NCBI GenBank assembly: GCA_016783505.1
Contig: JADHWK010000004.1
Coordinates: 1-64,000 of the forward strand
Direction: 5' to 3'
Length of the DNA stretch: 64,000 nt
DNA from: Candidatus Zhuqueibacterota bacterium
Lineage (GTDB): Bacteria > BS750m-G25
A program made the translations under genes and the position numbers. Shown piece after piece: positions 52,236 through 60,625 of this stretch. Below the pieces are notes generated by a model, which was given only the letters and a program-made list of their open reading frames with translations, ran no database searches and was not told the origin of the DNA. The first letter of the stretch is position 1; each line of letters opens with the position of its first letter.

Positions 52236-53696
52236 TTATGCTTCCGAAGGCTGAAAAAGCTCCTTTATTTCCTCCTCTTTCGGTGCTTGAGTCAAATAGC
52301 TTACTACGAAAAGACACAACAACGAGACAATGAGTGACGGATAGATGATGGGAATCCCCCAGGGGTCTCCGTCGGGGACCTGTTCTGGGGGGAGGATGTA
52401 GGTAATCACTTTCAGGAAAACACAGACTACCGTCCCGCTGATGATGGAAGCCAGCCCCCCGGCTTTGGTGGCCCGCTTCCAGGTCAGCGCCGCAATCAGG
52501 GCCGGGGTGATGGCTACCCCATAAATGGTGTAGGCGAAATAACTCATCTCCAGCACAGACACCAGTTTGGTGGCCAGAAAGAAGGCGATCACCCCCAAAA
52601 CGACCACTACCACCTTCTGCAGGGCCACCATGGTGCGTTGGTCCGCATCGGGCCTGATGAACCGCTGGTAGACATCACGCATGAGGTTAGTGGTGGGTGA
52701 GAGGAGATAGTTCATCCCTGTTGAAATCACCACAGCACAGGCGGCCCCTAAAAGGAGAATCCCGACGACCGGGTGCACCATATGCTTTGCCGCCAGGATC
52801 ACCATAGCCGCCGGGTCGTATCCCTGCCCCCAGAAGTGGGAGGAGGCAAAAACAGCAATAATCACCACCACCGTTTCCACCACGATGGTGCCGATCACCC
52901 ATAAAACCACCGCCTGCCGCGCCCCCTTGGCCGTCTTCGCCGAATAGAACTTCTGGTACATGCTCTGGACGCCCATAAGAAGCAGTCCGGTGGCCAGGAA
53001 GTAACTGATTCCTTTCAGGACAGGGTGGGCGCCGAAGGTCTCGGAAAACACGGTGAAATGATCGGGGGGCAGGACCTGCTGGGCGGAGGAAAGTCCCCCG
53101 GCGAAAAAGTAGACGAAGGGCGTAGAGATCACACAGGCCAGGACGATGATGATCCCATTGGGGAGGTCGGTGTAGGCCACCGCCATCATTCCGGCTAACG
53201 CCGTGAACAGGATGACGAAGGCCGCCGCTAAGAATTGGCCCACCTCGACTGAGACCGCCCCATCGGTAACCACGTTCAGGATATATCCCCCGGCCCGAAA
53301 TTGGTAGCTGACGATAGCTGTGAACGATATTATGAGGGCGATGGCCCCGAACACCCGGGCCGTCTTACCATAGCGCACCTCGAGGATGTCACCGATGGTG
53401 TACTGGCCGAAGGTGCGGATCTTTCCTGCTAAGAAGTAAATGATGATAATTCCCACCCAGGCCCCGGCCGGCATCCAAAGGCTGGAGAAACCGGCCTTGT
53501 AGGCGTATTCGGCCCCGGCGATGAACGTCCCCGACCCGATCCAAGTGCAGATCAAGGTAAACACCATCACCCGCACCGACAACGACCGGCCGGCCACCAT
53601 GAAGTCCTCCTGGGTCTTGACCTTTTTAGAACGGTAAAAGTTAAATCCCATTAACACCAGAATATAAGCTAGAATCACGTAAAGATACCAGTGCAT
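52236..53696 (-). CDS. Sodium:solute symporter (SSS family), first of a tandem pair
   Basis: 486 residues; AAAGGAGGCG precedes the ATG. About 13 membrane segments with VKTQEDFMVAGRSL, CTWIGSGTFIAGAEYAYKAG, GMMAVAYTDLPNGII and FYSAKTAKGARQAVV. Clear paralogue of the next gene (same motifs at the same places), so the pair likely arose by duplication and then diverged in substrate. An ordinary inner-membrane Na+-driven importer. Confidence 0.87.
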   Translation of the reverse strand: MHWYLYVILAYILVLMGFNFYRSKKVKTQEDFMVAGRSLSVRVMVFTLICTWIGSGTFIAGAEYAYKAGFSSLWMPAGAWVGIIIIYFLAGKIRTFGQYTIGDILEVRYGKTARVFGAIALIISFTAIVSYQFRAGGYILNVVTDGAVSVEVGQFLAAAFVILFTALAGMMAVAYTDLPNGIIIVLACVISTPFVYFFAGGLSSAQQVLPPDHFTVFSETFGAHPVLKGISYFLATGLLLMGVQSMYQKFYSAKTAKGARQAVVLWVIGTIVVETVVVIIAVFASSHFWGQGYDPAAMVILAAKHMVHPVVGILLLGAACAVVISTGMNYLLSPTTNLMRDVYQRFIRPDADQRTMVALQKVVVVVLGVIAFFLATKLVSVLEMSYFAYTIYGVAITPALIAALTWKRATKAGGLASIISGTVVCVFLKVITYILPPEQVPDGDPWGIPIIYPSLIVSLLCLFVVSYLTQAPKEEEIKELFQPSEA

Positions 53697-53753
53697 ATCC
53701 GCCTCCTTTTTAAAATATCAGTATCAATACAGTAAGACGAACTTTTTTCGATG

Positions 53754-54161
53754 TTAGGGCTCCTTTCTCCTAATCCCCTTGATCATGTCAAAGTGAGCAT
53801 CGTAACTATAGATGACCCGAATATCGTTGTTTTTCATTACGGCGGCATGGATAGCATACCGGGGTTTAATCCCAGGAGATTTCATCAGGATTTCTCTTGC
53901 CAGCATGATGTCTTCCTTTTCCACCGGTAGAATAGAAGGAACACTTTTAATAAAGTTATCAAAGATAGCAAATCCATGTTTGGGTTCATTAATGGCAGCA
54001 AAACGGTATAGAATCTCCTGTAAGACTTCTGAGTCCGACACTCCCTCCATCTCGCCCAGGGCTATTCTCTGAAGGAAAGCCAGCGAGGGCTGCTTAAACG
54101 GGTGGGATTTTCCAGCAGCATAGATGGGAATATTGGTATCAATAAATACCGTCTCAATCAT
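53754..54161 (-). CDS. PIN-domain (VapC-like) toxin with altered active site
   Basis: 135 residues from ATG 54161, which overlaps the antitoxin stop by eight bases. PIN features: VFIDTNIPIYAAG with Asp8, SEVLQEIL with Glu45/Glu49, and the late KPRYAIHAAV, SYDAHFD. In VapC relatives the third acidic residue sits in (R)DAIHAA; here it is Tyr102 (GAT to TAT would explain it), so metal binding and RNase activity may be lost. It is paired with the RHH protein upstream. Confidence 0.82.
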   Translation of the reverse strand: MIETVFIDTNIPIYAAGKSHPFKQPSLAFLQRIALGEMEGVSDSEVLQEILYRFAAINEPKHGFAIFDNFIKSVPSILPVEKEDIMLAREILMKSPGIKPRYAIHAAVMKNNDIRVIYSYDAHFDMIKGIRRKEP

Positions 54162-54402
54162 CCAAGATCCCCTTTTCAATCTCCCCCTCCATTTCAGCCC
54201 ACTCCTTAACGGGCGCATTAATTTCACCCAGAGCCTTAACGGCTTTAAGTCTTTCGTTCTCTTCCAATAGTCCGTATTGTCTCTTTACCGCTTCCCTGAT
54301 GAGATTCCCGATAGAGGTTCTTTTGACTTTGGCCAATGCTTCCAGACATTTAAAAAGGGATGGGGAGAACAAAATAGTCGTTTTTTTATCTAATGTAGAC
54401 AT
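54154..54402 (-). CDS. Ribbon-helix-helix antitoxin (VapB-like)
   Basis: 82 residues; GGAGGT seven bases before the ATG. KKTTILFSPSLFKCLEALA is the RHH strand and first helix, TSIGNLIREAVKRQYGL the second, and the acidic C-terminus (EWAEMEGEIEKGILDD) would wrap the toxin. It should repress its own operon; a promoter and a direct repeat lie upstream. Confidence 0.85.
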   Translation of the reverse strand: MSTLDKKTTILFSPSLFKCLEALAKVKRTSIGNLIREAVKRQYGLLEENERLKAVKALGEINAPVKEWAEMEGEIEKGILDD

Positions 54403-54409
54403 TCCAGAC

Positions 54410-54449
54410 CTCCATATAAATTAATAATTATCTCCATACATTAATATAA
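54410..54449 (-). promoter_or_regulatory. Direct-repeat operator candidates of the vapBC-like operon
   Basis: Plus-strand CTCCATATAAATTAATAA (54410-54427) and CTCCATACATTAATATAA (54432-54449), spaced 22 bases, two helical turns. The second copy overlaps the -10 box. Confidence 0.5.
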
Positions 54450-54471
54450 TAAATGATTACCTTTTTGTCAA
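54443..54471 (-). promoter_or_regulatory. Promoter of the vapBC-like operon
   Basis: Minus-strand TTGACA (54466-54471), 17-base spacer, TATATT (54443-54448). The best promoter match in the window. Confidence 0.75.
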
Positions 54472-54494
54472 GGATTATTTAAGATTTTGGGGGA

Positions 54495-55682
54495 TTAAAC
54501 AATTTTGACAATTTCATCCTGTTCTTTCCCGGCCACTACCACTTCACCCTTCAAGGTAATGAAGACATTGATCTCAGTGCGCACCGCCATCTCGCCCGGC
54601 AGATAAATCCCCGGCTCAATGGAAAAGCAAATACCCGGCACTAGCCTGCGTTCATCCTTCGTCTCCAAGTTATCAATGTTCACCCCGTTGCCGTGCACCT
54701 CCCGGCCGATGGAGTGACCGGTCCGATGGACGAAATAGTCCCCGTACCCGGCATCCTTCACCACCTGTCGGCAGGCGTTATCCACCTCCCAGCCATGGCA
54801 GGGGGACCCGGCGGCAAACCGCTCCCGGATAAACCTTACAGCCGCCCTTCGGGCATCCCGAACAGCGTTAAAGATTTCTACATATTTGGGGGGGGGATCT
54901 TCCCCCACATAGCCGCACCAGGTGATGTCATAGTAAATACCGTCAGGGACGGCTTTCTTCGCCCATAGGTCAATGAGAACGGTATCCCCATCTTTTATCA
55001 GGTAGGCATTCTCCGGGGTAGGCTCGAAGTGGGGGTCGGCGGGATGGTCGTTGACCCCGACGATGGGCCACTCTTCATCGCAGGTCAATCCATTCTCATC
55101 AAACTGCTTAACAATGAACTGCTTGATGTCATATTCGGTAATCTTATCCCCGACCCGCAGGGCGCGGCCGATTTCGGCGAAAGCCCCATCCTTGACCCTT
55201 TGAATAATTTCACCCGCTTCAAGGTGAAGACGATACCCTTCTTGGCTAATCACCGCCTCAAAGGTCTGCACCAGGTCGGCCGAGGAGACGATTTCGTGTC
55301 CCAATTTGCGAACCAGGTCCAATGTCCCCCCGTCCACGATGGAGACGTAGGGGATGGCGTTGTCCGGGGAATACTGCATGGCAATCTTTTTTGGTTCGCC
55401 TAATATCTCCTTCAGCCCATCGTGAAGTTGTCGCCAGGAAAGGTAGACCGTTTTCGACCCTGGCAGTCCATCCAGCTTCCCTGGTTCCACCGAATGGGTT
55501 AGTTTACGGGGTTCCCCATGGGTGGGAATGAAGTAAAACCACCGCCGGCTGGTCATCTTAGACCCATCCAATCCTAAAATCCGATAGGCCAGTTGATCCC
55601 GGTTCTGAAAATCCCAGAACAGCCAGCCGTCAATCTTCATCTCTCTGAGCCTCGCTTGAATTCTCTCCAGTTCCATCTCCAT
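54495..55682 (-). CDS. M24-family metallopeptidase (Xaa-Pro aminopeptidase-like)
   Basis: 395 residues. A creatinase-like N-terminal domain (about 1-165) precedes the pita-bread domain with all five ligands: VLIDLWAK, YYDITWCG, HRTGHSIG, SIEPGIY and RTEINVF. It cuts N-terminal residues, often before proline, from peptides in the cytoplasm. GGGAG lies close to the ATG. Separated from glgC by a terminator, so independently transcribed. Confidence 0.88.
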   Translation of the reverse strand: MEMELERIQARLREMKIDGWLFWDFQNRDQLAYRILGLDGSKMTSRRWFYFIPTHGEPRKLTHSVEPGKLDGLPGSKTVYLSWRQLHDGLKEILGEPKKIAMQYSPDNAIPYVSIVDGGTLDLVRKLGHEIVSSADLVQTFEAVISQEGYRLHLEAGEIIQRVKDGAFAEIGRALRVGDKITEYDIKQFIVKQFDENGLTCDEEWPIVGVNDHPADPHFEPTPENAYLIKDGDTVLIDLWAKKAVPDGIYYDITWCGYVGEDPPPKYVEIFNAVRDARRAAVRFIRERFAAGSPCHGWEVDNACRQVVKDAGYGDYFVHRTGHSIGREVHGNGVNIDNLETKDERRLVPGICFSIEPGIYLPGEMAVRTEINVFITLKGEVVVAGKEQDEIVKIV

Positions 55683-55750
55683 CTCCCAATAATTAACCCA
55701 AGACGATAAATTTGGTTTAATATAAAGGATAATTTTAAAAAAATCAACCT

Positions 55751-55784
55751 AAAAAACAAAAAAGCCGATCCTTTAGATCGGCCA
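55751..55784 (-). terminator. Rho-independent terminator after glgC
   Basis: Minus-strand GCCGATC, five-base loop, GATCGGC, then TTTTTTG and more T. It closes the phosphohexomutase-glgC unit. Confidence 0.8.
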
Positions 55785-55811
55785 ATATTATTTTGTTGAA
55801 TACTCATTGAA

Positions 55812-57065
55812 TCAGATCCGGGTTCCGTCAGGGATCACGGCTCCCTTTTCCACCACCACAATCCCCTCCCGAATGGTATAACCCTCCCCGTCAAATTCGG
55901 TCAGATTATCCTGGTTACAAATCTTTACCCCCCGTCCGATGCGGGCATTTTTATCAATGATGGCCCCTGAAATTAAGGAATCCCCCCCGATTCCCACATC
56001 TGGAATACACCGGTTTCTGTTCTCCTGCTTTTCCTCCTCGGTCTCATAAAAATCCGCCCCCATGACCACCGACCTTCTTACCCTCGCCCCTTCCTGAATA
56101 ACGCTGCGCACCCCGATAATGGACTGGCGGATCTGGGCCCGGTCAATGATGCAGCCCTCGGCCAGAATGGCTTCCTCAAGGCGGCAGGCGTTAATCTTGG
56201 AGGTGGGAAGATAGCGGGGATGGGTGTAAACCGGGGCCCATTCCTCGTAGAAATTAAATCTGGGGGTGATCCGGGTCAGGTCAATGTTGGCCTCGTAGAA
56301 GGTGCGGATGGTGCCCACGTCCTCCCAGTAGCCCCCATAGATGTAACCGCAGGTCTTCCTTTCTTCCAGGGCCCGGGGGATGATATGGGCGCCGAAATCG
56401 GTCAGGCTTGCATCAGCCAGCAGGTCTTTTAGCACCCCCCGCTTGAACACGTAGATGCCCATGGAGGCCAATACATGACCATTCCCCGTATCAATTAAAA
56501 ATTCCTTTATCCTATCATCAGGGACGGGTTTTTCCAGGAAATCAAGGATGCGACCGGAATCATCCAACTTCATAATACCGAACTCCCCACATCTTTGGAC
56601 TGGAACGGGGACTGCGGCTATTGTCACCTCAGCCCCCCGGCTCTGATGCTGAGTGATCATTTCCTGAAAGTCCATTCGATAGAGTTGATCCCCGGATAAG
56701 ATGAGAAAATCCCCAGCCTGGGGATAGTTACGGAAGTGAACCAGGTTTTTTCTGACAGCATCGGCTGTCCCCTGGTACCAGCTGCGGTTATTGAGGGTCT
56801 GTTCGGCGGCCAGAATGTCCACGAACCCCTGATGAAAGTAATCGAACTTGTATGACTGGTTAATGTGGCGGTTCAGGGATTCGGAATTGAACTGGGTGCA
56901 GACGAAAATTTTGTTAATCCCGGAATTAATGCAGTTAGAGATAGGGATGTCCACCAATCGGTATTTTCCCCCGAAGGGGACGGCGGGTTTGGAGCGGTAT
57001 TTGGTCAGGGGAAAGAGCCTTTTCCCCTCCCCACCCCCTAAAATGATGCCCAGAACATCCTTCAT
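55812..57065 (-). CDS. glgC: Glucose-1-phosphate adenylyltransferase (ADP-glucose pyrophosphorylase)
   Basis: 417 residues. The N-terminal GT-A nucleotidyltransferase has GGGEGKRLFPLTKYRSKPAV, GGKYRLVDIPISNCINSGI and SGDQLYRMDF; WYQGTADAV and GGYWEDVGTI follow as in GlgC, and the C-terminal left-handed beta-helix is present (IGVRSVIQEGARV, DKNARIGRGV). It makes ADP-glucose for glycogen. It overlaps the phosphohexomutase gene by four bases, a logical pairing because that enzyme can supply glucose-1-phosphate. Confidence 0.95.
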   Translation of the reverse strand: MKDVLGIILGGGEGKRLFPLTKYRSKPAVPFGGKYRLVDIPISNCINSGINKIFVCTQFNSESLNRHINQSYKFDYFHQGFVDILAAEQTLNNRSWYQGTADAVRKNLVHFRNYPQAGDFLILSGDQLYRMDFQEMITQHQSRGAEVTIAAVPVPVQRCGEFGIMKLDDSGRILDFLEKPVPDDRIKEFLIDTGNGHVLASMGIYVFKRGVLKDLLADASLTDFGAHIIPRALEERKTCGYIYGGYWEDVGTIRTFYEANIDLTRITPRFNFYEEWAPVYTHPRYLPTSKINACRLEEAILAEGCIIDRAQIRQSIIGVRSVIQEGARVRRSVVMGADFYETEEEKQENRNRCIPDVGIGGDSLISGAIIDKNARIGRGVKICNQDNLTEFDGEGYTIREGIVVVEKGAVIPDGTRI

Positions 57066-58435
57066 TTCCGCTTTTGAATCTTCATTAAGGCCTTTATTTC
57101 CCGAACCAAGTTCTCCGCTTTTTTTTGAGTCTTGGCCTCGGCGAATATCCGCAGCACGGGCTCGGTGTTGGAGGGACGCACGTGCACCCAGCCCTCATTC
57201 CGGTCAATCCTGATCCCATCGGTAAGATCGAGTCTTTCTTTTGAATATTTCTCCCGTAATTTGCGAATAACTACCTTAGGATCAGCCTCGTCGACTTTCA
57301 TCCTTCGTTTGACCATGACATAGTGTGGTAGTTGAGAAACCAATTGGCTGATGGTTTCCCCGGAATCCGACAGATATTGCAAAATCAGCACAATGGCCAG
57401 GGCGGCGTCCCTCCCGTAGTGTAGGTCGGGGAAGATGACCCCCCCATTACCCTCCCCCCCTATCACAGCACCAACCCTTTTCATCCCTTCAACCACGTGG
57501 ATCTCACCTACCTTGGTTCGAACCACAGGACAGTTGGCTTGGGCGGCAACCCCATCAATGGCCCGGGTGGTAGAGAGATTGGTCACTACCGGCCCCTTTT
57601 TTTTGCCCAGCAGGAATTTACAGGCCAGGGCCAGGGTGTATTCTTCCCCAATGGGCTTGCCGTATTCGTCCACGATGGCCAGCCGGTCGCCGTCCGGGTC
57701 CAAGGCGAATCCTATTTCAGCATTCTCGTCCCGGATAGCCTGGCCCAGATGGGTCAAATTCTCAGGCAGGGGCTCTGGGGGTCGGTCAAATTTTCCCGTA
57801 ATTTCACAGTGCAATTTGATCACCCCACAGCCCAGTTCCTGCAAGAGCTTGGGCACCAAAAGGGCTCCGGCCCCGTTGGCCCCATCCAAGACAATGCGGA
57901 AAATACGATCGCGCAGGGAAGGAGCATCCAGGAACTTCAGACCCAGGATGGCATTAATATGATCGGGGATGGCTTGGTCATAACATGAAACCCGACCCAA
58001 TTTATCCCAAGGTTTCAAAGCGAGAGGGCCCTCGGTATAAAGGGTGACTACATTGTCAGCTTCAGCCTGGGTCAGGAAAAGCCCCTCTTTGTTGAAAAAT
58101 TTCAGGGCGTTCCATTCAATAGGATTATGACTGGCGGTGATGGCAATGCCGCCCACCGCCCGGGAATGCTGGGTAGCGAGTTGAACGGTAGGGGTGGGGA
58201 CGATGCCTATATCAACGGGGTTACACCCCACAGCCGTCAGCCCCGAAAAGACGGCCATTTTGACCATCTCCCCCGAGGCCCGGCCGTCCCGGCCCACCAT
58301 AATCCGTCCCTTTCCAGTAAAGGTGCCAAAGGCGGTCGCAAACCGGGCGATAGTATCGGGACTCAGTCCCTTACCCACCAGACCCCGCACCCCGGAAATA
58401 CTGATCATTAAACCCTGAGGAATTGGATGTTTCAT
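57062..58435 (-). CDS. Phosphohexomutase (phosphoglucomutase/phosphomannomutase family)
   Basis: 457 residues with all four domains: ISGVRGLVGKGLSPDTIARFA, the phosphoserine loop TASHNPIEWNALK, the metal loop DPDGDRLAI, the sugar loop GEGNGGVIF, and the phosphate-binding RPSNTEPVLRIFAE. It interconverts hexose 6- and 1-phosphates; GlmM-like activity cannot be ruled out by sequence, but the overlap with glgC supports phosphoglucomutase. Start ATG at 58435. Confidence 0.92.
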   Translation of the reverse strand: MKHPIPQGLMISISGVRGLVGKGLSPDTIARFATAFGTFTGKGRIMVGRDGRASGEMVKMAVFSGLTAVGCNPVDIGIVPTPTVQLATQHSRAVGGIAITASHNPIEWNALKFFNKEGLFLTQAEADNVVTLYTEGPLALKPWDKLGRVSCYDQAIPDHINAILGLKFLDAPSLRDRIFRIVLDGANGAGALLVPKLLQELGCGVIKLHCEITGKFDRPPEPLPENLTHLGQAIRDENAEIGFALDPDGDRLAIVDEYGKPIGEEYTLALACKFLLGKKKGPVVTNLSTTRAIDGVAAQANCPVVRTKVGEIHVVEGMKRVGAVIGGEGNGGVIFPDLHYGRDAALAIVLILQYLSDSGETISQLVSQLPHYVMVKRRMKVDEADPKVVIRKLREKYSKERLDLTDGIRIDRNEGWVHVRPSNTEPVLRIFAEAKTQKKAENLVREIKALMKIQKRK

Positions 58436-58465
58436 ACCAGATAGTCCGCTAAAATATTTTTGGGG

Positions 58466-58552
58466 TGCACCAAGCCCCGTTAGATCGTTATCCCACCGAG
58501 TTTATCATGGTTAGATAGCCGCCATATCTAACGGGGCAAGCGTCTTGGTGCA
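58466..58552. repeat. CCCCGTTAGAT inverted repeat
   Basis: TGCACCAAG-CCCCGTTAGAT (58466-58485) pairs with ATCTAACGGGG (58526-58536) and CTTGGTGCA (58544-58552). GTTAGAT at 58510 offers an alternative pairing. Same arm as the repeat at 12760. Confidence 0.65.
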
Positions 58553-58589
58553 AAGTTTTAGGTGCGAAGTGCTAATAAATAAAACCGCC

Positions 58590-58810
58590 ATCCCGAGTAT
58601 TCGGGAAAAAGGAGGATGAAAATACTCCACTATGGGTTCTCAGCGAACCCTGCAATGAAAGTATTTTCAGAGGAAAGAAAATAAAAATCTTACGGATTAA
58701 CTCCACGATTTTTAAATTATTGGAGTTAAGGTCCGATAACTCCGTATGAGTCCGAAGTATCGGACTCCATCGGAGCGTCAGCCTTTTAAAATCCCGAAAC
58801 ATCGGGATTG
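58590..58810. repeat. Nested hairpin array upstream of the phosphohexomutase gene
   Basis: In order: TCCCGAGTATTCGGGA (58591-58606); GAAAATAC (58618-58625)/GTATTTTC (58661-58668) enclosing GGGTTC-tcagc-GAACCC (58634-58650); TTAACTCCA (58697-58705)/TGGAGTTAA (58721-58729); GAGTCCGA-AGTA-TCGGACTC (58748-58767); AATCCCGA-AACA-TCGGGATT (58790-58809). Confidence 0.7.
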
Positions 58811-58890
58811 AATCCATCGAACTGGGATAAGCCCAGCATAAAAATCTGTGTAAATACGTGTAATCTGTAGTCTATTTTCAGGTGAAAAAG

Positions 58891-58963
58891 AGCCACCTGC
58901 CCGATTCGAACGGGCGACCTGGGCATTACGAATGCCCTGCTCTACCAACTGAGCTAAGGTGGC
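58891..58963 (-). tRNA. tRNA-Thr (anticodon CGT)
   Basis: Full cloverleaf: acceptor GCCACCT/AGGTGGC, D arm GCTC-AGTTGGTA-GAGC, anticodon stem GGGCA/TGCCC with loop TTCGTAA (anticodon CGT at 58928-58930), and T arm GCCCG-TTCGAAT-CGGGC. The 3' CCA is not encoded. It stands alone, between a hairpin array and the response regulator. Confidence 0.95.
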
Positions 58964-59030
58964 CAAACCCAAAATTATTTAGGAATTATGAAGTTACGGG
59001 GTAATTGACCCCTGCTTTTTATACTTACTA

Positions 59031-59059
59031 AATTTACAACGTTCATTCATAAAAGTCAA
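59031..59059 (-). promoter_or_regulatory. Promoter of tRNA-Thr
   Basis: Minus-strand TTGACT (59054-59059), 17-base spacer, TAAATT (59031-59036), about 70 bases before the mature 5' end. Confidence 0.6.
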
Positions 59060-59184
59060 GTCATTAATGAATTAATTCCCTGGGTTCTATCAAAGGAGGT
59101 TTTTTCTCTTGATATTTAGTTTGTAAAAGGTTAAATTTAAGAAAAGATTTTTTTTGGAAAATACATTAGCATGGGGATGTTCAA

Positions 59185-59574
59185 ATGGCAAAAATAGTAG
59201 TAATAGATGACGATCCCAACAATCTGCTCCTCTATCGGGAAATCTTAGAAGAAGAGGGGCACCAAACCCTCACGGTTGCGGATAGCCGACAGGCCCATGC
59301 AATAATTAGAAAAGAATCCCCCGATATAATTCTGTGTGATATCATCATGCCCAAATTGTCAGGCGTGGAACTATGCGAGCTTGTTAAGTGCGATGAAGGG
59401 ACAAAAAACATCCCTATTATTCTAATGTCCGGCATTTTTGACCACGATGATGCCCGAAAAAAAATGAAACAGGCCGGTTATCAGCCGGATGATTACCTCG
59501 TTAAGCCCTTCGATAATGAAACCCTGCTGATTAGAATAAAGAATCTGTTGAAAGAAAGAGGTCAACAAACCTAA
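59185..59574 (+). CDS. Stand-alone response-regulator receiver domain
   Basis: 129 residues, a single CheY-like domain: acidic pocket Asp8-Asp9, phospho-acceptor Asp52 in LCDIIMPKLSG, Ser82 and Lys107 in VKPFD. No output domain or linker, so it must act by protein contact. No sensor kinase is in the window. The epimerase gene follows eight bases downstream, which suggests co-transcription. Confidence 0.92.
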   Translation: MAKIVVIDDDPNNLLLYREILEEEGHQTLTVADSRQAHAIIRKESPDIILCDIIMPKLSGVELCELVKCDEGTKNIPIILMSGIFDHDDARKKMKQAGYQPDDYLVKPFDNETLLIRIKNLLKERGQQT

Positions 59575-59582
59575 TAACCTCC

Positions 59583-60545
59583 ATGAAAATTTTATTGACT
59601 GGCGGGGCTGGTTTCATCGGTTCCCACCTCGGAGAACGGTTACTGAAGGACGGCTATTCCGTCGTCTGTCTGGATAATTTCGATGACTTCTATGACCCGA
59701 CTGTTAAACGGGACAATATAAGTTCCAGCCTGGAAAATCCCCAATACGAGCTGGTCGAAGGGGACATTCGTGATGAGAATCTTCTCATCCGTACCTTTGA
59801 AAAGACCCCCTTTGATGTGGTTATCCATCTGGCCGCCCGGGCAGGGGTGAGGCCCTCCATCGCCAATCCCTCCCTTTACGCCAGCGTCAACGTGGATGGT
59901 ACGATAAAACTTCTGGAAACGATGAGGCGATTCCCGATAAAGAAGTTCATTTTCGGCTCCTCCTCATCGGTTTATGGTAACAATTCCAAGATCCCCTTTT
60001 CCGAATCGGACCCGGTGGATCACCCCATCTCCCCCTACGCCGCTACCAAACGTGCCGGGGAACTCCTGTGCTACACCTACCATCAGCTTTATCACATCCC
60101 CACCGCCTGCGTCAGGTTCTTTACTGTTTACGGCTCCAGACAGAGACCGGAGATGGCCATCCATAAATTCACGGAGTTGATGCACAGGGATAAAGAAATT
60201 TCCATGTACGGGGATGGCACCACCAAAAGGGATTACACCTACATTGATGACATCATTGACGGGATAATGGGAATATTTAATAGCGATTTCTCTTTCGAAA
60301 TTATCAATCTGGGGGAATCCCAGACGGTGGAACTTAAACGGTTGATTCAGCTCATCGAACATCATCTCGGGAAAAGGGCCAAAATCAAACTCCTGCCCCC
60401 CCAGCCTGGGGATGTGAATATTACCTACGCTGATATTTCCAAGGCACGGGAAAAATTCGGCTATTCCCCCAACACCCCTATCGAAAAAGGGATTGCCTTG
60501 TTTGTGGAATGGTTCAAAAACCAGCACGCTTCGGCAAGGGGATGA
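59583..60545 (+). CDS. NAD-dependent nucleotide-sugar 4-epimerase (UDP-glucuronate epimerase-like)
   Basis: 320 residues, extended short-chain dehydrogenase. NAD motif GGAGFIGSHLGERLL, catalytic Ser in FGSSSSVYG, YAATK with the Tyr and Lys, and RFFTVYGSRQRPEMAI, GYSPNTPIEKGI typical of UDP-glucuronate 4-epimerases. GalE-like specificity is the alternative. Would supply sugars for surface polysaccharide, in line with the glycosyltransferases at 15-17 kb. Ends before a shared terminator. Confidence 0.88.
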   Translation: MKILLTGGAGFIGSHLGERLLKDGYSVVCLDNFDDFYDPTVKRDNISSSLENPQYELVEGDIRDENLLIRTFEKTPFDVVIHLAARAGVRPSIANPSLYASVNVDGTIKLLETMRRFPIKKFIFGSSSSVYGNNSKIPFSESDPVDHPISPYAATKRAGELLCYTYHQLYHIPTACVRFFTVYGSRQRPEMAIHKFTELMHRDKEISMYGDGTTKRDYTYIDDIIDGIMGIFNSDFSFEIINLGESQTVELKRLIQLIEHHLGKRAKIKLLPPQPGDVNITYADISKAREKFGYSPNTPIEKGIALFVEWFKNQHASARG

Positions 60546-60570
60546 AGATATTGCCTGGATAAACTGAAAA

Positions 60571-60605
60571 AGGAAAGGCCAGCCCGACCTCAGGCTGGCC
60601 TTTTT
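60571..60605 (+). terminator. Shared bidirectional terminator
   Basis: GGCCAGCC (60577-60584) with GGCTGGCC (60593-60600), T-run on one side, A-run on the other. Lies between convergent genes, the epimerase and the phosphodiesterase. Confidence 0.8.
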
Positions 60606-60625
60606 CACGATAAAAAGCTCCCGGG

